Assembly (NCBI RefSeq): GCF_030704305.1
Contig: NZ_CP131935.1
Span: 3,100,001-3,164,000 of the forward strand
Origin: Massilia sp. R2A-15
GTDB taxonomy: Bacteria > Pseudomonadota > Gammaproteobacteria > Burkholderiales > Burkholderiaceae_D
Reading direction: 5' to 3'
DNA length: 64,000 bases
Shown: one piece after another, positions 25,830 to 34,868 of the stretch
How positions within the stretch are numbered: the stretch's first letter is position 1
Layout of the letters: each line of letters begins with the position of its first letter
The notes under the pieces: generated by a model
What the model saw: the letters and a program-made list of their open reading frames with translations, nothing else
Database searches by the model: none
Told to the model about the DNA's origin: nothing
Program-made: the position numbers and the translations under genes

Positions 25830-26714
25830 CTAGGTATTTGCCCGCGCGGACATCGCACACGCCGCCGACGCCAGCACGATGCAGGCAATTGCCATCCACT
25901 GCGTCCCGTTCAACCGCTCCCCCAGCACGACCAGCCCGGCGAGCGCAGTAACGGCCGGCGCGGCGCTGCTGAACATCCCATAAAGCCCCTGCGGCAGACC
26001 GCGCAGCGCGAGCATCTCGAGGCAGTACGGCACCGCGCTCGACAACACCGCGATCACCAGACCCATGCCCGCTACCCGCGCCGTGATCGTCGACGCGTCT
26101 GTGTACGCCACGCCGAGCGGCACGATGAACAGCGCCGCCACCAGCATCCCCAGCGCGACGCCCTGCCCACCCGCGATGCTCGACGCGCGCTTGCCGAACA
26201 CGATGTACAGCGCCCAGCATGCGGCGGCGCCGAAGGCATAGGCAACGCCCACCGGATCGAGGCGGCCGGCGACTGAATTAAGGGGAAGCAGCAGGTAGAG
26301 TCCGAAGACCGCGAGCGCGCACGACGCAATATCGCGCGGCCGCCGCGACGACAGCAAGGCCACCAGCAGCGGCCCGGTCACTTCGATGGCGACCGCAATG
26401 CCGATCGGGATGCGCTGGAACGCGCGGTAAATCAAGAGGTTCATCAGGCCCATGACGGCGCCGTAGATGACCAGGTTGAACACGTCGCGGCGCGTCAGCG
26501 GCGAACGCCAGGGGCGGAATATCGCCAGCAGGATCAGCGCCGAAAAGCCCACCCTGAACGCAGTGATGCCTTCCACCCCGATGACCGGGAACAGATTCTT
26601 GGCCACCGCGGCGCCAAGATTGACCGAGACCTGGCTGCCAAACAGCGCCAGCGACGGCATCAAGATGCCGTCGCGGCGCGAATCCGTGACCGGAATCGTC
26701 ACATCGCCTTGCAT
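25830..26714 (-). CDS. EamA/RhtA-like drug-metabolite transporter family exporter
   Basis: A 294-residue inner-membrane protein with ten hydrophobic segments arranged as two EamA repeats. The opening MPSLALFGSQVSVNLGAA and the central IPIGIAVAIEVTGPL are close to RhtA, which exports threonine and homoserine. The end (LGERLNGTQWMAIACIVLAS) is the usual second-repeat signature. The start at 26714 overlaps the upstream lipoprotein gene by 16 bases; an internal start nearer MPSLAL is also possible. Exact substrate uncertain, but amino-acid efflux is the best guess. Confidence 0.85.
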   Translation of the reverse strand: MQGDVTIPVTDSRRDGILMPSLALFGSQVSVNLGAAVAKNLFPVIGVEGITAFRVGFSALILLAIFRPWRSPLTRRDVFNLVIYGAVMGLMNLLIYRAFQRIPIGIAVAIEVTGPLLVALLSSRRPRDIASCALAVFGLYLLLPLNSVAGRLDPVGVAYAFGAAACWALYIVFGKRASSIAGGQGVALGMLVAALFIVPLGVAYTDASTITARVAGMGLVIAVLSSAVPYCLEMLALRGLPQGLYGMFSSAAPAVTALAGLVVLGERLNGTQWMAIACIVLASAACAMSARANT

Positions 26715-27031
26715 TGCCGCAGTTCGCAGCGCGCCATGAAGATTCTGCCGCCGTCGCACACCATCCTGTAGACCTCGACCGGCCCCGGCTCGGTCACCAG
26801 TCCGGCGCCCTCGTTGCTCTGGCATGCCTGCAGCTTGCCCAGGCGCTCCACCGTCACCGACGACACGCCCGGGCGGAACGCGATCCGCTCGATCAACGCC
26901 CCGCTGGCGTCGCGCAGGCGCGTGTCGACCGGCTTGACCGGAGCGGCCGCCACTGGTTCCATCTTCGTGTTGAACATCGAACAAGCCGACAGCGCACACG
27001 CGCACGTCGCCAGCAGCAGCAATCGCTTCAT
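26699..27031 (-). CDS. Small putative lipoprotein
   Basis: A 110-residue exported protein with a lipobox: the signal MKRLLLLATCACALSAC puts the lipidated Cys at position 17. The mature part has a predicted beta-rich fold and four Cys (CQSNEG, VCDGG, CELRQC) that could form disulfides. I do not recognise a family. The start at 27031 was chosen for the signal sequence; the frame stays open further upstream without a signal. It lies between rpiA and the EamA gene on the same strand and overlaps the latter. Confidence 0.75.
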   Translation of the reverse strand: MKRLLLLATCACALSACSMFNTKMEPVAAAPVKPVDTRLRDASGALIERIAFRPGVSSVTVERLGKLQACQSNEGAGLVTEPGPVEVYRMVCDGGRIFMARCELRQCKAM

Positions 27032-27044
27032 GCTATTCCCTGGA

Positions 27045-27722
27045 TTAGAAAGTGAGGGTCTTGACGCCTTCGCCGGTGCCGAGCAGGCAGACGTCGGCGC
27101 CGCGCAGCGCAAACAGGCCCACGGCGATCACGCCCGGCACCTGGTTGATCTCCTGCTCCAGCGCGACCGGGTCGGTGATCGACAGGCCGGCGACGTCGAT
27201 GATCTGGCCGCCGTTGTCGGTAATGAAGGCTTCGTCGGTGCCGGCCTTTACGCGCAGCTTCGGTTGGCCGCCCAGCGACGCCAGCTTGCGCATGACGGCG
27301 GCGCGCGCCATCGGCAGCACTTCGACCGGCAGCGGGAACTTGCCCATGACGTCGACCAGCTTGGAGCCGTCGGCGATGCAGACGAATTTTCCCGACACCG
27401 AGGCGACGATCTTCTCGCGCGTGAGCGCCGCGCCGCCGCCCTTGATCATCGCGCCGGTATTGGTGATTTCGTCGGCGCCGTCGATGTAGACGGCGATCGA
27501 CGGCACGTCGTTCAGGTCGAACACCTCGATGCCGTGGCCGCGCAGGCGCGCCGCGGTCGCTTCGGACGAGGCGACGGTGCCCTTGATGCGGTGCTTGATC
27601 TTCGCCAGCTCGTCGATGAAGAAATTGGCGGTCGAGCCGGTGCCCACGCCGATGATTTCGCCGTCCACCACATATTGGATGGCGGCCGCGGCCACCGCTT
27701 GTTTGAGTTCGTCTTGGGTCAT
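27045..27722 (-). CDS. rpiA: Ribose-5-phosphate isomerase A
   Basis: It interconverts ribose-5-phosphate and ribulose-5-phosphate in the pentose phosphate pathway. The 225-residue protein matches RpiA throughout: [12 protein letters not shown] near residue 25, [32 protein letters not shown] with the catalytic Glu/Lys region, and the C-terminal [15 protein letters not shown]. It is first in a minus-strand run with the lipoprotein and EamA genes. It adds to the other sugar-phosphate genes of the window (zwf, edd, eda, tal, pgi). Confidence 0.96.
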   Translation of the reverse strand: MTQDELKQAVAAAAIQYVVDGEIIGVGTGSTANFFIDELAKIKHRIKGTVASSEATAARLRGHGIEVFDLNDVPSIAVYIDGADEITNTGAMIKGGGAALTREKIVASVSGKFVCIADGSKLVDVMGKFPLPVEVLPMARAAVMRKLASLGGQPKLRVKAGTDEAFITDNGGQIIDVAGLSITDPVALEQEINQVPGVIAVGLFALRGADVCLLGTGEGVKTLTF

Positions 27723-27915
27723 GATTGGGTAACTTTGAAGGAATGCCGACATTTTAACGGATCGACCGTGGCGAGGCCGCCTTTCGACCACAAATTCCTT
27801 TGTCCCGCAGCAAGCCCGAACCCGCGCCAGCGCAAAGAATGTTCCTTTTGGGAAAAACTCATCGCGATTTGATGGGAGAATTACTCAACGCTTTAGTGAC
27901 TCTTAGGAACCCGCA

Positions 27916-28281
27916 ATGAACGACTCAAAAACCGTACTCGTGGTCGACGACAGCCGCGTGTCGCGCCTGATGGCGCGCCAGTTCATCCTCACCCGGCAGC
28001 CCGGATGGCTGGTCGAGGAAGCGGCCACCGGCGAGGAAGCGCTCGACAAGGTGCAGGCACTGTCGCCGGTGCTGATCCTGATCGACATCAACATGCCGGG
28101 CATGGGCGGGATGGCCGCGGCCGGCCACCTGCGCGCGCTGTGCCCGGACGCGCACATCTCGCTGGTGACCGCCAACGTCCAGAATGTGACGCGCAACCGC
28201 GCCAGCGAAATGGGCATCGGCTTCATGGAGAAGCCGATCACCGAGGCGCGCATCCACGCCCTGCTGGGCGCGCTGGAGTAA
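27916..28281 (+). CDS. Stand-alone response regulator receiver (CheY-like)
   Basis: A 121-residue single REC domain. The acidic pocket (VVDDSRVSR at residue 8 onward), the phospho-acceptor Asp57 in LIDINMPGMGG, the conserved Thr (SLVTANVQ) and Lys (GFMEKPI) are all present, so it should be phosphorylatable. There is no output domain. AGGAA precedes the start. It is followed within two bases by a CheC-type phosphatase and then a diguanylate cyclase, which suggests that this REC is the phosphatase's substrate. Confidence 0.93.
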   Translation: MNDSKTVLVVDDSRVSRLMARQFILTRQPGWLVEEAATGEEALDKVQALSPVLILIDINMPGMGGMAAAGHLRALCPDAHISLVTANVQNVTRNRASEMGIGFMEKPITEARIHALLGALE

Positions 28282-28283
28282 GC

Positions 28284-28898
28284 ATGGTCACGCTCAGCGA
28301 ACTGCAGCACGACGCGCTGGTTGAGATCTTCAATATCGGCGTCGGACAGGCCGCCAGGGCGATGAGCGAGATCGTCAGCGAAGAGGTCACGATGTCGGTA
28401 CCGTCGATCCGCTTCCTCAACCGCGCCGCCGCCGCCCTGCTCGGCAACGTCGATGGCCAGCGCGTGTGCGGCGTCAGCCAGCGCTACGAAGGCGCCTTTT
28501 CCACTCACGCGATCCTGATGTTCCCCGAAGATAAAAGCCTCGACATCGTGCGCCTGATGGTGGGCGACGCGGTGCCGTTCAAGCAACTCACCGAGATGGA
28601 ACAGGAGGCGATGAGCGAGATCGGCAACATCATCCTCAACTCCTGCGTCGGCACGCTGGCCAACATCTTCGAACAGGAGCTGCGCGGCTCGCTGCCGGTG
28701 TACCACCTTGGCAGCAGCGAGGACATCCTCGGCGCCTCCGGCGGCGCGCCCGAGACCGTGGTGCTGGTGCTGCACATCGATTTCATCCTCGAGACGCACC
28801 AGATCAACGGCTACGTGGCGTTCGTGCTCGACCTCTCCGCGCTGGCCGACCTGCAGGTGCAGGTCGACCGCTACCTGTCCAGCATCGAGGGCGAGTGA
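28284..28898 (+). CDS. cheC: CheC-type chemotaxis phosphatase
   Basis: A 204-residue CheC/FliY-family protein that removes phosphate from CheY-like receivers. Both copies of the family active-site pattern E-x2-N are present: one in LVEIFNIGVG near residue 14 and another in MSEIGNIILN near residue 113, each followed by a Pro about 20 residues later. Two intact sites is the arrangement of active CheC. It starts two bases after the receiver gene stop and ends one base before the cyclase, so the three form a tight operon. The CheD partner is not seen nearby. Confidence 0.88.
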   Translation: MVTLSELQHDALVEIFNIGVGQAARAMSEIVSEEVTMSVPSIRFLNRAAAALLGNVDGQRVCGVSQRYEGAFSTHAILMFPEDKSLDIVRLMVGDAVPFKQLTEMEQEAMSEIGNIILNSCVGTLANIFEQELRGSLPVYHLGSSEDILGASGGAPETVVLVLHIDFILETHQINGYVAFVLDLSALADLQVQVDRYLSSIEGE

Positions 28899-28899
28899 C

Positions 28900-29883
28900 A
28901 TGGGCAGCATCGACATGATCCGCCCAGGGATGCTGGAAAATGTGCTCGGCGCGCTCGACCTGGGCGCCGTGGTGCTCGACAACGCGCGCCGCGTTGTGCT
29001 GTGGAACCGCTGGATGGCGCTGCGCTCGGGCTGCACCGAAGTCGAAGTACTGGGACGCGACTTTTTCGCCGTGTTCCCCGAACTGCACGGCAAGCGCCTC
29101 GACCGCGCGGTGCTGCAGGCGCTGCGCGACAACTTCCCCGCCGTGCTGTCGCAGACGCTGCACAAGGCGCCGCTGCCGCTGTTCGCCGACCACGAAGCGC
29201 GGCTGGGCGGCCTGCGCATCCAGCAGGCGGTCGCCGTGACGCCGCTCGATGTCGAAGGCGGCCGGCGCCACTGCCTGATCCAGGTCAGCGACGTGAGCGC
29301 GGCGGTGCAGCGCGAACGGCTGCTGCGCGAGCAGGCGCTCGAGCTGCGCTCGCAGACCTTCTCCGACGGCCTGACCGGCATCGCCAACCGCCGCCATTTC
29401 GACCAGGCGATCGAGAAGGAGCAGCGGCGCGCCAAGCGCTCCGGCGTGCCCTTGTCGATGCTGATGATCGATATCGACTTCTTCAAGGCGTACAACGACC
29501 ACTACGGCCATCAGCAGGGCGACGACACCCTGATCCGCGTGGCCGCCGCGCTGGCGGGCCGGCTGAAAAGGCCGCCGGACCTGATCGCGCGCTACGGCGG
29601 CGAGGAGTTCGCGGTGATCCTGCCCGACATGGACAGCGCGGGCGCAACCGGCATCGCCGAGACGATGCGCAAGTGCGTCGCGCAGCTTGCCATTCCCCAT
29701 GCCGGCGCGCAGGGGGCGGCGCAGGTGACGATCAGCATCGGCGTGGCGACGCAGGCGCCGAGCAATCCGCTCGAAGTGGCCGAATTGATCGGCGCGGCCG
29801 ACCGGGCGCTGTACGAAGCCAAGCGCGGCGGCCGCAACCGGGTGGCGGTCGATCAGGCATGGGGTCAGGTCCGGCGGACCTGA
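28900..29883 (+). CDS. PAS-GGDEF diguanylate cyclase
   Basis: It makes cyclic di-GMP. The 327-residue cytoplasmic protein has an N-terminal PAS domain (about 10-130; VVLDNARRVVLWNRWM), a short helical linker and a GGDEF domain. The catalytic signature is GGEEF at residues 233-237, and the inhibitory I-site RPPD lies five residues before it, so product feedback is expected. The final residues WGQVRRT and the TGA stop are supplied by a copy of the 27-bp palindrome, suggesting that an insertion replaced the original end. Third gene of the receiver/CheC operon. Confidence 0.93.
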   Translation: MGSIDMIRPGMLENVLGALDLGAVVLDNARRVVLWNRWMALRSGCTEVEVLGRDFFAVFPELHGKRLDRAVLQALRDNFPAVLSQTLHKAPLPLFADHEARLGGLRIQQAVAVTPLDVEGGRRHCLIQVSDVSAAVQRERLLREQALELRSQTFSDGLTGIANRRHFDQAIEKEQRRAKRSGVPLSMLMIDIDFFKAYNDHYGHQQGDDTLIRVAAALAGRLKRPPDLIARYGGEEFAVILPDMDSAGATGIAETMRKCVAQLAIPHAGAQGAAQVTISIGVATQAPSNPLEVAELIGAADRALYEAKRGGRNRVAVDQAWGQVRRT

Positions 29884-29887
29884 CCCC
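29861..29887. repeat. 27-bp dispersed palindrome, copy 7, forming the 3' end of the cyclase gene
   Basis: GGGGTCAGGTCC, centre GGC, GGACCTGACCCC. The reading frame passes through it as GQVRRT and stops at its internal TGA (29881-29883). Confidence 0.92.
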
Positions 29888-29946
29888 GGCGTTGTCGCCG
29901 GCGCCAGAAACAAGCGGATCTCATCGCCAGCCGCGGCGAAAAAACC

Positions 29947-29973
29947 GGGGTCAGGTCCGCAGGACCAGACCCC
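29947..29973. repeat. 27-bp dispersed palindrome, copy 8
   Basis: GGGGTCAGGTCC, centre GCA, GGACCAGACCCC. It is 59 bases after copy 7, in the gap before the efflux adaptor gene. Confidence 0.9.
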
Positions 29974-30081
29974 GCAGCTCGCACTCCCTTGTCTTTGTAT
30001 GTATGTTGCATGAAATACAAAGTTGCTGCACACTGGATCCATCGCGCGGTAGCGCTTCACCGGGTTCGGGTGCAAACAACG

Positions 30082-31293
30082 ATGAAAATTTTGACGAAGA
30101 AGCGCGTGGTGCTGGCGTTGGGACTGGTCCTCGCCGGCGCTGCAACCGCGGCCTACCTGCAAAGCAAAAAAGAAAAGCCGATCCCCGATTCCCTCTACCG
30201 CACCGCCGCCGTCGATAACGGCAACATCACCCAGACCGTCACCGCCACCGGCACCATCAACCCGGTTGCTCTGATCAACGTCGGCTCGCAGGTTTCGGGC
30301 ACCGTGGTCGAACTGAACGCCGACTTCAACGACCACGTAAAAAAAGGCCAGGTCCTGCTCAAGCTCGATCCGACCATTTTCGACGCGCAGATCCGCCAGG
30401 GCGAAGCCAGCGTGGCCTCGGCCGCCGCGTCGATGCGGCTGGCGCAATCGAACTTCGACCGCAACGTGCGCCTAGTGGCGCAGAACTATGTGTCGACGCT
30501 GACGCTGGAACAGTCGCGCCGCGAGCTCGATGTCGCCAGGGCCAACGTCAAGCTGGCCGAGGCGCAGCTGGCGCGCTCGAAGGCGGACCTGGCCAACAGC
30601 GTGATCCGCGCGCCGATCGACGGCGTCATCATCAAGCGCACCATCGACCTGGGCCAGACCGTGGCTGCGTCGTTCAACACGCCGAACCTGTTCCAGATCG
30701 CGCGCGACCTGACCAAGATGCAGATCGATACCAACGTGTCCGAGGCCGACGTGGGCGCGCTCAAAGCCGGTCAGCCGGCGCGCTTCGTCGTCGACGCCTA
30801 TCCGGACCGCGAATTCGACGCCACCATGCGTCAGTTCCGCCTGGCCGCCAACGTGGTGCAGAACGTCGTCACCTACAACGTCGTGCTCGACGTCGAGAAC
30901 AAGCAGGAGCTGCTCAAGCCGGGCATGACCGCGCAGGTGCGCCTGGTGGTGGGCAGCCGCCAGAACGTGCTGCGCATTCCGACCGCCGCGCTGCGTTTCC
31001 GCCTGTCCGACGAGGAGCTGGAAAAGGAGCGCAAGAAGCGCGTTGCGGCCAACGGCGGCAAGCCCGAACCGTTGCCGCCGCCGCCGGCCGACGAGGACGA
31101 CCTGTCGTTCCGCAGCAAGAGCGAAGCGCAGCGCCAATTCAAGATCTACAAGCTCGACGCGCGCAATGCGGCGGTACCGGTCGACGTGAAGGCCGGCCTA
31201 TCGAACTACCGCTACACCGAAGTGGTGGCGGGCGACCTTAAAAAGGGCGACAAGGTCGTCACCCGCACGCTGGCGCCGGCGAAGACCGAATGA
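30082..31293 (+). CDS. Periplasmic adaptor (MacA-like membrane fusion protein)
   Basis: The adaptor links the inner-membrane ABC exporter encoded next to an outer-membrane channel. The 403-residue protein has an N-terminal membrane anchor (VVLALGLVLAGAATAAYL), a biotinyl-lipoyl region (GTINPVALINVGSQVSGTVVEL), a coiled-coil hairpin (about 95-190) and beta-barrel domains (PGMTAQVRLVVG). A charged linker rich in Lys, Glu and Pro lies around 310-350. The ATG at 30082 starts the anchor; an earlier ATG at 29989 is not favoured. The end overlaps the ATPase gene by four bases (ATGA). Confidence 0.9.
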   Translation: MKILTKKRVVLALGLVLAGAATAAYLQSKKEKPIPDSLYRTAAVDNGNITQTVTATGTINPVALINVGSQVSGTVVELNADFNDHVKKGQVLLKLDPTIFDAQIRQGEASVASAAASMRLAQSNFDRNVRLVAQNYVSTLTLEQSRRELDVARANVKLAEAQLARSKADLANSVIRAPIDGVIIKRTIDLGQTVAASFNTPNLFQIARDLTKMQIDTNVSEADVGALKAGQPARFVVDAYPDREFDATMRQFRLAANVVQNVVTYNVVLDVENKQELLKPGMTAQVRLVVGSRQNVLRIPTAALRFRLSDEELEKERKKRVAANGGKPEPLPPPPADEDDLSFRSKSEAQRQFKIYKLDARNAAVPVDVKAGLSNYRYTEVVAGDLKKGDKVVTRTLAPAKTE

Positions 31294-32015
31294 GCGGCCC
31301 GCTGATCGATATCCGCGGCGTCACCAAGAGCTACTTCTCGGGCGGGATCGAGACCCCGGTCCTGTTCGGCATCGACCTGCAGGTGCCGCGCGGCGACTTC
31401 CTGGCAGTGATGGGGCAATCCGGCTCCGGCAAATCGACCCTGATGAACATCTTCGGCTGCCTCGACCAGGCCACCGGCGGCGCCTACATGCTGAACGGGA
31501 TCGACACGCGCACCCTGTCGCGCGCCGAACTGGCCATGGTACGCAACCGCACGATCGGCTTCGTGTTCCAGAGCTTCAACCTGATCAAGCGCATGAGCGT
31601 GGCGGAGAACGTCGCGCTGCCGCTGATTTACGCCGGCGTCGGGCGCGGCCGTGCGCACGCGAAGGCGCTGCATGAACTCGAACGCGTCGGGCTGGCCGGC
31701 TACGCGAAGCGCACGCCGAACCAGCTGTCCGGCGGCCAGCAGCAGCGCGTGGCGATCGCGCGCGCGCTGGTGGGCGACCCGCCGCTGATCCTTGCCGACG
31801 AGCCGACCGGCAACCTCGATACCCACACCAGCGAAGAGATCATGCGCTCGTTCCAGCAGCTGAACGCGGAGCGCGGCATCACCATCCTGCTGGTCACGCA
31901 CGAGCCGGACATCGCCGCCTACAGCCGGCGCCTGATGCGCCTGAAGGACGGCCGCGTGGTGTACGACGGCCCGGCGCTCGAGGGCCTGCGCCAGCTTCAC
32001 GAGGCGGCGCCATGA
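31290..32015 (+). CDS. MacB-like ABC transporter ATP-binding protein
   Basis: A 241-residue ATPase of the LolD/MacB type. Walker A is GQSGSGKST, the signature [15 protein letters not shown] and Walker [13 protein letters not shown], all intact; the D-loop and the His switch (LLVTHEPD) follow. In MacB the ATPase and permease are one protein, while here they are separate genes that overlap by four bases at each end of this gene. Probable substrates of such exporters are peptides, lipoproteins or macrolides; none is indicated. Confidence 0.93.
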   Translation: MSGPLIDIRGVTKSYFSGGIETPVLFGIDLQVPRGDFLAVMGQSGSGKSTLMNIFGCLDQATGGAYMLNGIDTRTLSRAELAMVRNRTIGFVFQSFNLIKRMSVAENVALPLIYAGVGRGRAHAKALHELERVGLAGYAKRTPNQLSGGQQQRVAIARALVGDPPLILADEPTGNLDTHTSEEIMRSFQQLNAERGITILLVTHEPDIAAYSRRLMRLKDGRVVYDGPALEGLRQLHEAAP

Positions 32016-33235
32016 ACCTGCTCCAGGTCGTGATCGAGGCGTTCCGCTCGATGGGCGCTAACCGCCTGCGCACCGTGCTGACGATGTTGGGCATCATCAT
32101 CGGCATCACCTCGGTGGTGCTGCTGCTCGCGCTCGGCGACAGCATGCAGCGCTTCATCGGCAAGGAACTGCAGGCGCTCGGCACCAATATGCTGTACGTG
32201 TTCCCGGGCGGCAGCCGGGCCGCCGAGCGGCGCATGCGCACCAACGCCGCGCCGTCGCTGACGATGGACGATGCGATCTCGCTTAATAATATTCCCAGCC
32301 TGTCCGGCTCCTCCCCAGCCCTGCAAGGCGGCTTCAAACTTTCGGCCGGCAACGAGACCGCGAGCTTCACTGTGTTCGGCGTCACGACCGAGATGTTCGC
32401 GATCCGGAACTGGAAGCTCGACCAGGGCAGCGGTTTTTCGGAAGCCGACGTGCGCGCCGCATCGCGAATGGTGGTGATCGGCCAGAAGGTGGCCGACCAG
32501 TTCTTCTACAAGCTCGACCCGATCGGCAAGTCGATCCGCATCGAGAACGTGTCGTTCGAAGTGGTCGGCGTGCTGCACGGCGAAGGCAAGCAGATCGACG
32601 GCGGCAACCTGGCCGACATGGTCATCGTGCCGATCACCGCGGCGCGCGCGCACCTGATCCGCAGCCCCTTCCCCAACAATGTCCACTACGTCGCGGTGCA
32701 GGGCAAACCGGGCCAGAACCTCGATGACGCGGTCGAGGACATCAAGGAGCGCCTGCGCGACCGCCATCGCATCAAGGTCGACGACCCGGACGACTTCCGG
32801 GTCGAGAACCTGGCCTCGTTCGCCGAGGTGGCCCACAAGATCAGCGCCGGCATCGCGCTGCTGCTCGGGCTGATCGGCGCGATCTCGCTGGTGGTCGGCG
32901 GCATCGGCATCATGAACATCATGCTGGTGTCGGTGACCGAGCGCACGCGCGAGATCGGCATCCGCATGGCGATCGGCGCCAAGCCGCGCGACGTGCTGCT
33001 GCAGTTCCTGACCGAAGCGGTAGTGATCTGCCTGGCCGGCGGCGCGATCGGCATTGCGATCGCCGTCGGCGCGGCGGCCGGCATCACCTCCACCGGCAAA
33101 TTCGACGTGTTCATCACGCCGTCGGCGATCCTGCTCGCCTGCGGCTTTTCCAGCCTGGTCGGCGTGTTCTTCGGTTTTTATCCCGCGCGCCGCGCCTCAC
33201 GCCTGCAGCCGGTCGACTGCCTGCGCTACGAATGA
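32012..33235 (+). CDS. MacB-like ABC transporter permease
   Basis: The 407-residue membrane subunit of the exporter. It has the MacB/FtsX topology: one membrane segment at residues 20-45 (TVLTMLGIIIGITSVVLLLAL), a large periplasmic domain, and three more segments after residue 285 (IALLLGLIGAISLVVGGIGIMN, VVICLAGGAIGIAIAV and AILLACGFSSLVGVFFGFY). The conserved cytoplasmic helix TERTREIGIRMAIGAK contacts the ATPase. It overlaps the ATPase gene (ATGA), so the trio adaptor-ATPase-permease is one operon. An outer-membrane partner such as TolC is not encoded here. Confidence 0.92.
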   Translation: MNLLQVVIEAFRSMGANRLRTVLTMLGIIIGITSVVLLLALGDSMQRFIGKELQALGTNMLYVFPGGSRAAERRMRTNAAPSLTMDDAISLNNIPSLSGSSPALQGGFKLSAGNETASFTVFGVTTEMFAIRNWKLDQGSGFSEADVRAASRMVVIGQKVADQFFYKLDPIGKSIRIENVSFEVVGVLHGEGKQIDGGNLADMVIVPITAARAHLIRSPFPNNVHYVAVQGKPGQNLDDAVEDIKERLRDRHRIKVDDPDDFRVENLASFAEVAHKISAGIALLLGLIGAISLVVGGIGIMNIMLVSVTERTREIGIRMAIGAKPRDVLLQFLTEAVVICLAGGAIGIAIAVGAAAGITSTGKFDVFITPSAILLACGFSSLVGVFFGFYPARRASRLQPVDCLRYE

Positions 33236-33245
33236 AAGGATCTCC

Positions 33246-34205
33246 ATGAAGTTATCCCTGCTGGCCGCCGCGATGCTTTTCGCCCAGGCCGCCGCCGCCA
33301 ACGAATACAGCGCGCTGCTCAAGGCGCACAAGTACGCCGACGCGGAGCGCATCGCCAACGCGAAGCTGGCGCAGGACCCGGCCAACCCCGAGGCGATCGC
33401 CGCGAAGGTGGAGGCGATCCTTCCCGCCGGCCGCTACGACGAAGCGGCAAAGCTCGGCGAGCAATGCATCGCGGCGCACCCGCAGGTATCGAACTGCCAC
33501 CTCTGGTTCGGCAATGCGCTCGGGAGCAAGGCGCTGTCGGGCGGGATGATGTCGATGATCGGCTCGGCCGGCACGATCCGCGACGCCTTCAAGAAGGCGG
33601 TCGAACTCGATCCGCAGAATGTCGGCGCGCGCATGTCGCTGCTGACCTTCTACATGCAGGCGCCGGGTATTGCCGGCGGCGGCAGCGGCAAGGCGCACAC
33701 GCTGGCGGCGCAGACGGCGGCCATCAATCCGGATGCCGCCAGGGTGATGCAGGCGCGTCTCGATGCGTCCGACGACAAGGTCGCGAAGGCCGAGGCGGCG
33801 GTGCTGGCGATGCCGGTCAGCGCCAACGACGACGTGGCCGACGCCCAGCGCGACCTGATCAACAATCTCGGTTTCAACTACCTCAGCGAAAAGAAGTACG
33901 CCGACAGCGAGCGCCTGTACCGCGAGGCACTCAGGCGCTTCCCGGACAACGACGTCGCGGTGTACGGCCTGGCGCGCGTGCACCAGGAACAGGGCAGGCA
34001 CCGCGAAGCGCTGGCAGGCATGGAGCAGGTGCTCGCGATGAACCCGCGCGCGGGCGCCTGGTACCGCATCGGACAGTCGCAGCTGGCGCTGGGCGATAAG
34101 TCGAAGGCCACGGCGGCGTACGAAAAGGCGCTGGCCTACAAGACCGGGCTGTCGGCGAAAATGCGGGCCGACGCCGAGGAACAACTGAAGGCACTGAAGC
34201 GGTAA
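33246..34205 (+). CDS. Exported tetratricopeptide-repeat protein
   Basis: A 319-residue protein with a signal peptide (MKLSLLAAAMLFAQAAAA) and several TPR-type helical pairs: one set over residues 20-70 (YSALLKAHKYADAERIA), another in the middle (AFKKAVELDPQNV) and a C-terminal set (YADSERLYREALRRFPDN; AAYEKALAYK). It is 10 bases after the permease gene with AAGGA before the ATG, so it belongs to the exporter operon. It may be a periplasmic assembly or substrate-binding factor for the transporter; that is inference from position. Confidence 0.85.
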   Translation: MKLSLLAAAMLFAQAAAANEYSALLKAHKYADAERIANAKLAQDPANPEAIAAKVEAILPAGRYDEAAKLGEQCIAAHPQVSNCHLWFGNALGSKALSGGMMSMIGSAGTIRDAFKKAVELDPQNVGARMSLLTFYMQAPGIAGGGSGKAHTLAAQTAAINPDAARVMQARLDASDDKVAKAEAAVLAMPVSANDDVADAQRDLINNLGFNYLSEKKYADSERLYREALRRFPDNDVAVYGLARVHQEQGRHREALAGMEQVLAMNPRAGAWYRIGQSQLALGDKSKATAAYEKALAYKTGLSAKMRADAEEQLKALKR

Positions 34206-34241
34206 AGGAAAAGCCCGCGCGACCGGCGCCGGTCGCAGCTC

Positions 34242-34268
34242 GGGGTCTGGTCCCGCGGACCTGACCCC
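34242..34268. repeat. 27-bp dispersed palindrome, copy 9
   Basis: GGGGTCTGGTCC, centre CGC, GGACCTGACCCC. It lies between the convergent TPR and hypothetical genes. Confidence 0.9.
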
Positions 34269-34273
34269 ATGTT

Positions 34274-34780
34274 CTATTTGCCTGCCATGCAGCCGTACGA
34301 ATTTTTCCCTTCGCGCGCGCCCGGCGCGATCGGCAGCACCTTGACGTCGCCGTCGCGCTGCCGCACCAGGCAGAACCTGGCGCCATAGCTGCGCGCCTGT
34401 TCGGGAGTCCCGCCACTGCGCACGTCGATCGTCACCTCGTACACCCTGCCCGGCTCGAGCTCGGTGGCGCGCGTCTGCGGCAGCGACTGCACCCGCCCCG
34501 CGTACGGGATGCACATGCTGAACATGACCGGGAAGGTGCGCCCGCTCGGCATCGACATCTTCCACATCGTCTCGCGCGGCCTGGCCGAGGTGTCGATCAC
34601 GCTGATCGCCTCGAAATCGGGCGCGCCGCCGCGCCGCTCCTCGCGCTCGGAAATCGTGAAGCATGGCTGCCCCTTCTTCGCATCGCGCACTTCCGCTTCT
34701 CCTACGCGTTGCGCCGGCGCGCCTCCCGCCCGCGCTGACCACAGCAGCAGGATGATCGGGATGAATACACGGAAGTACAT
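34274..34780 (-). CDS. Hypothetical exported protein
   Basis: I do not recognise this 168-residue protein. Residues 1-20 form a signal peptide (MYFRVFIPIILLLWSARAG). The mature part is probably beta-rich with three Cys (QPCFTI, FCLVRQ, YGCMAG) and ends GCMAGK. Codon use matches the neighbours. It ends five bases from a palindrome copy and stands alone, between a convergent TPR gene and the peptidase-like gene. Confidence 0.6.
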   Translation of the reverse strand: MYFRVFIPIILLLWSARAGGAPAQRVGEAEVRDAKKGQPCFTISEREERRGGAPDFEAISVIDTSARPRETMWKMSMPSGRTFPVMFSMCIPYAGRVQSLPQTRATELEPGRVYEVTIDVRSGGTPEQARSYGARFCLVRQRDGDVKVLPIAPGAREGKNSYGCMAGK

Positions 34781-34868
34781 GGGCCCTCGCCGGAAAAAGT
34801 TGCGTCTCGCAAACTTCTAGCGTACGGCTTTCAGCCCGGATGTGTTTGACGCCGCGCAAACCGCGCCA

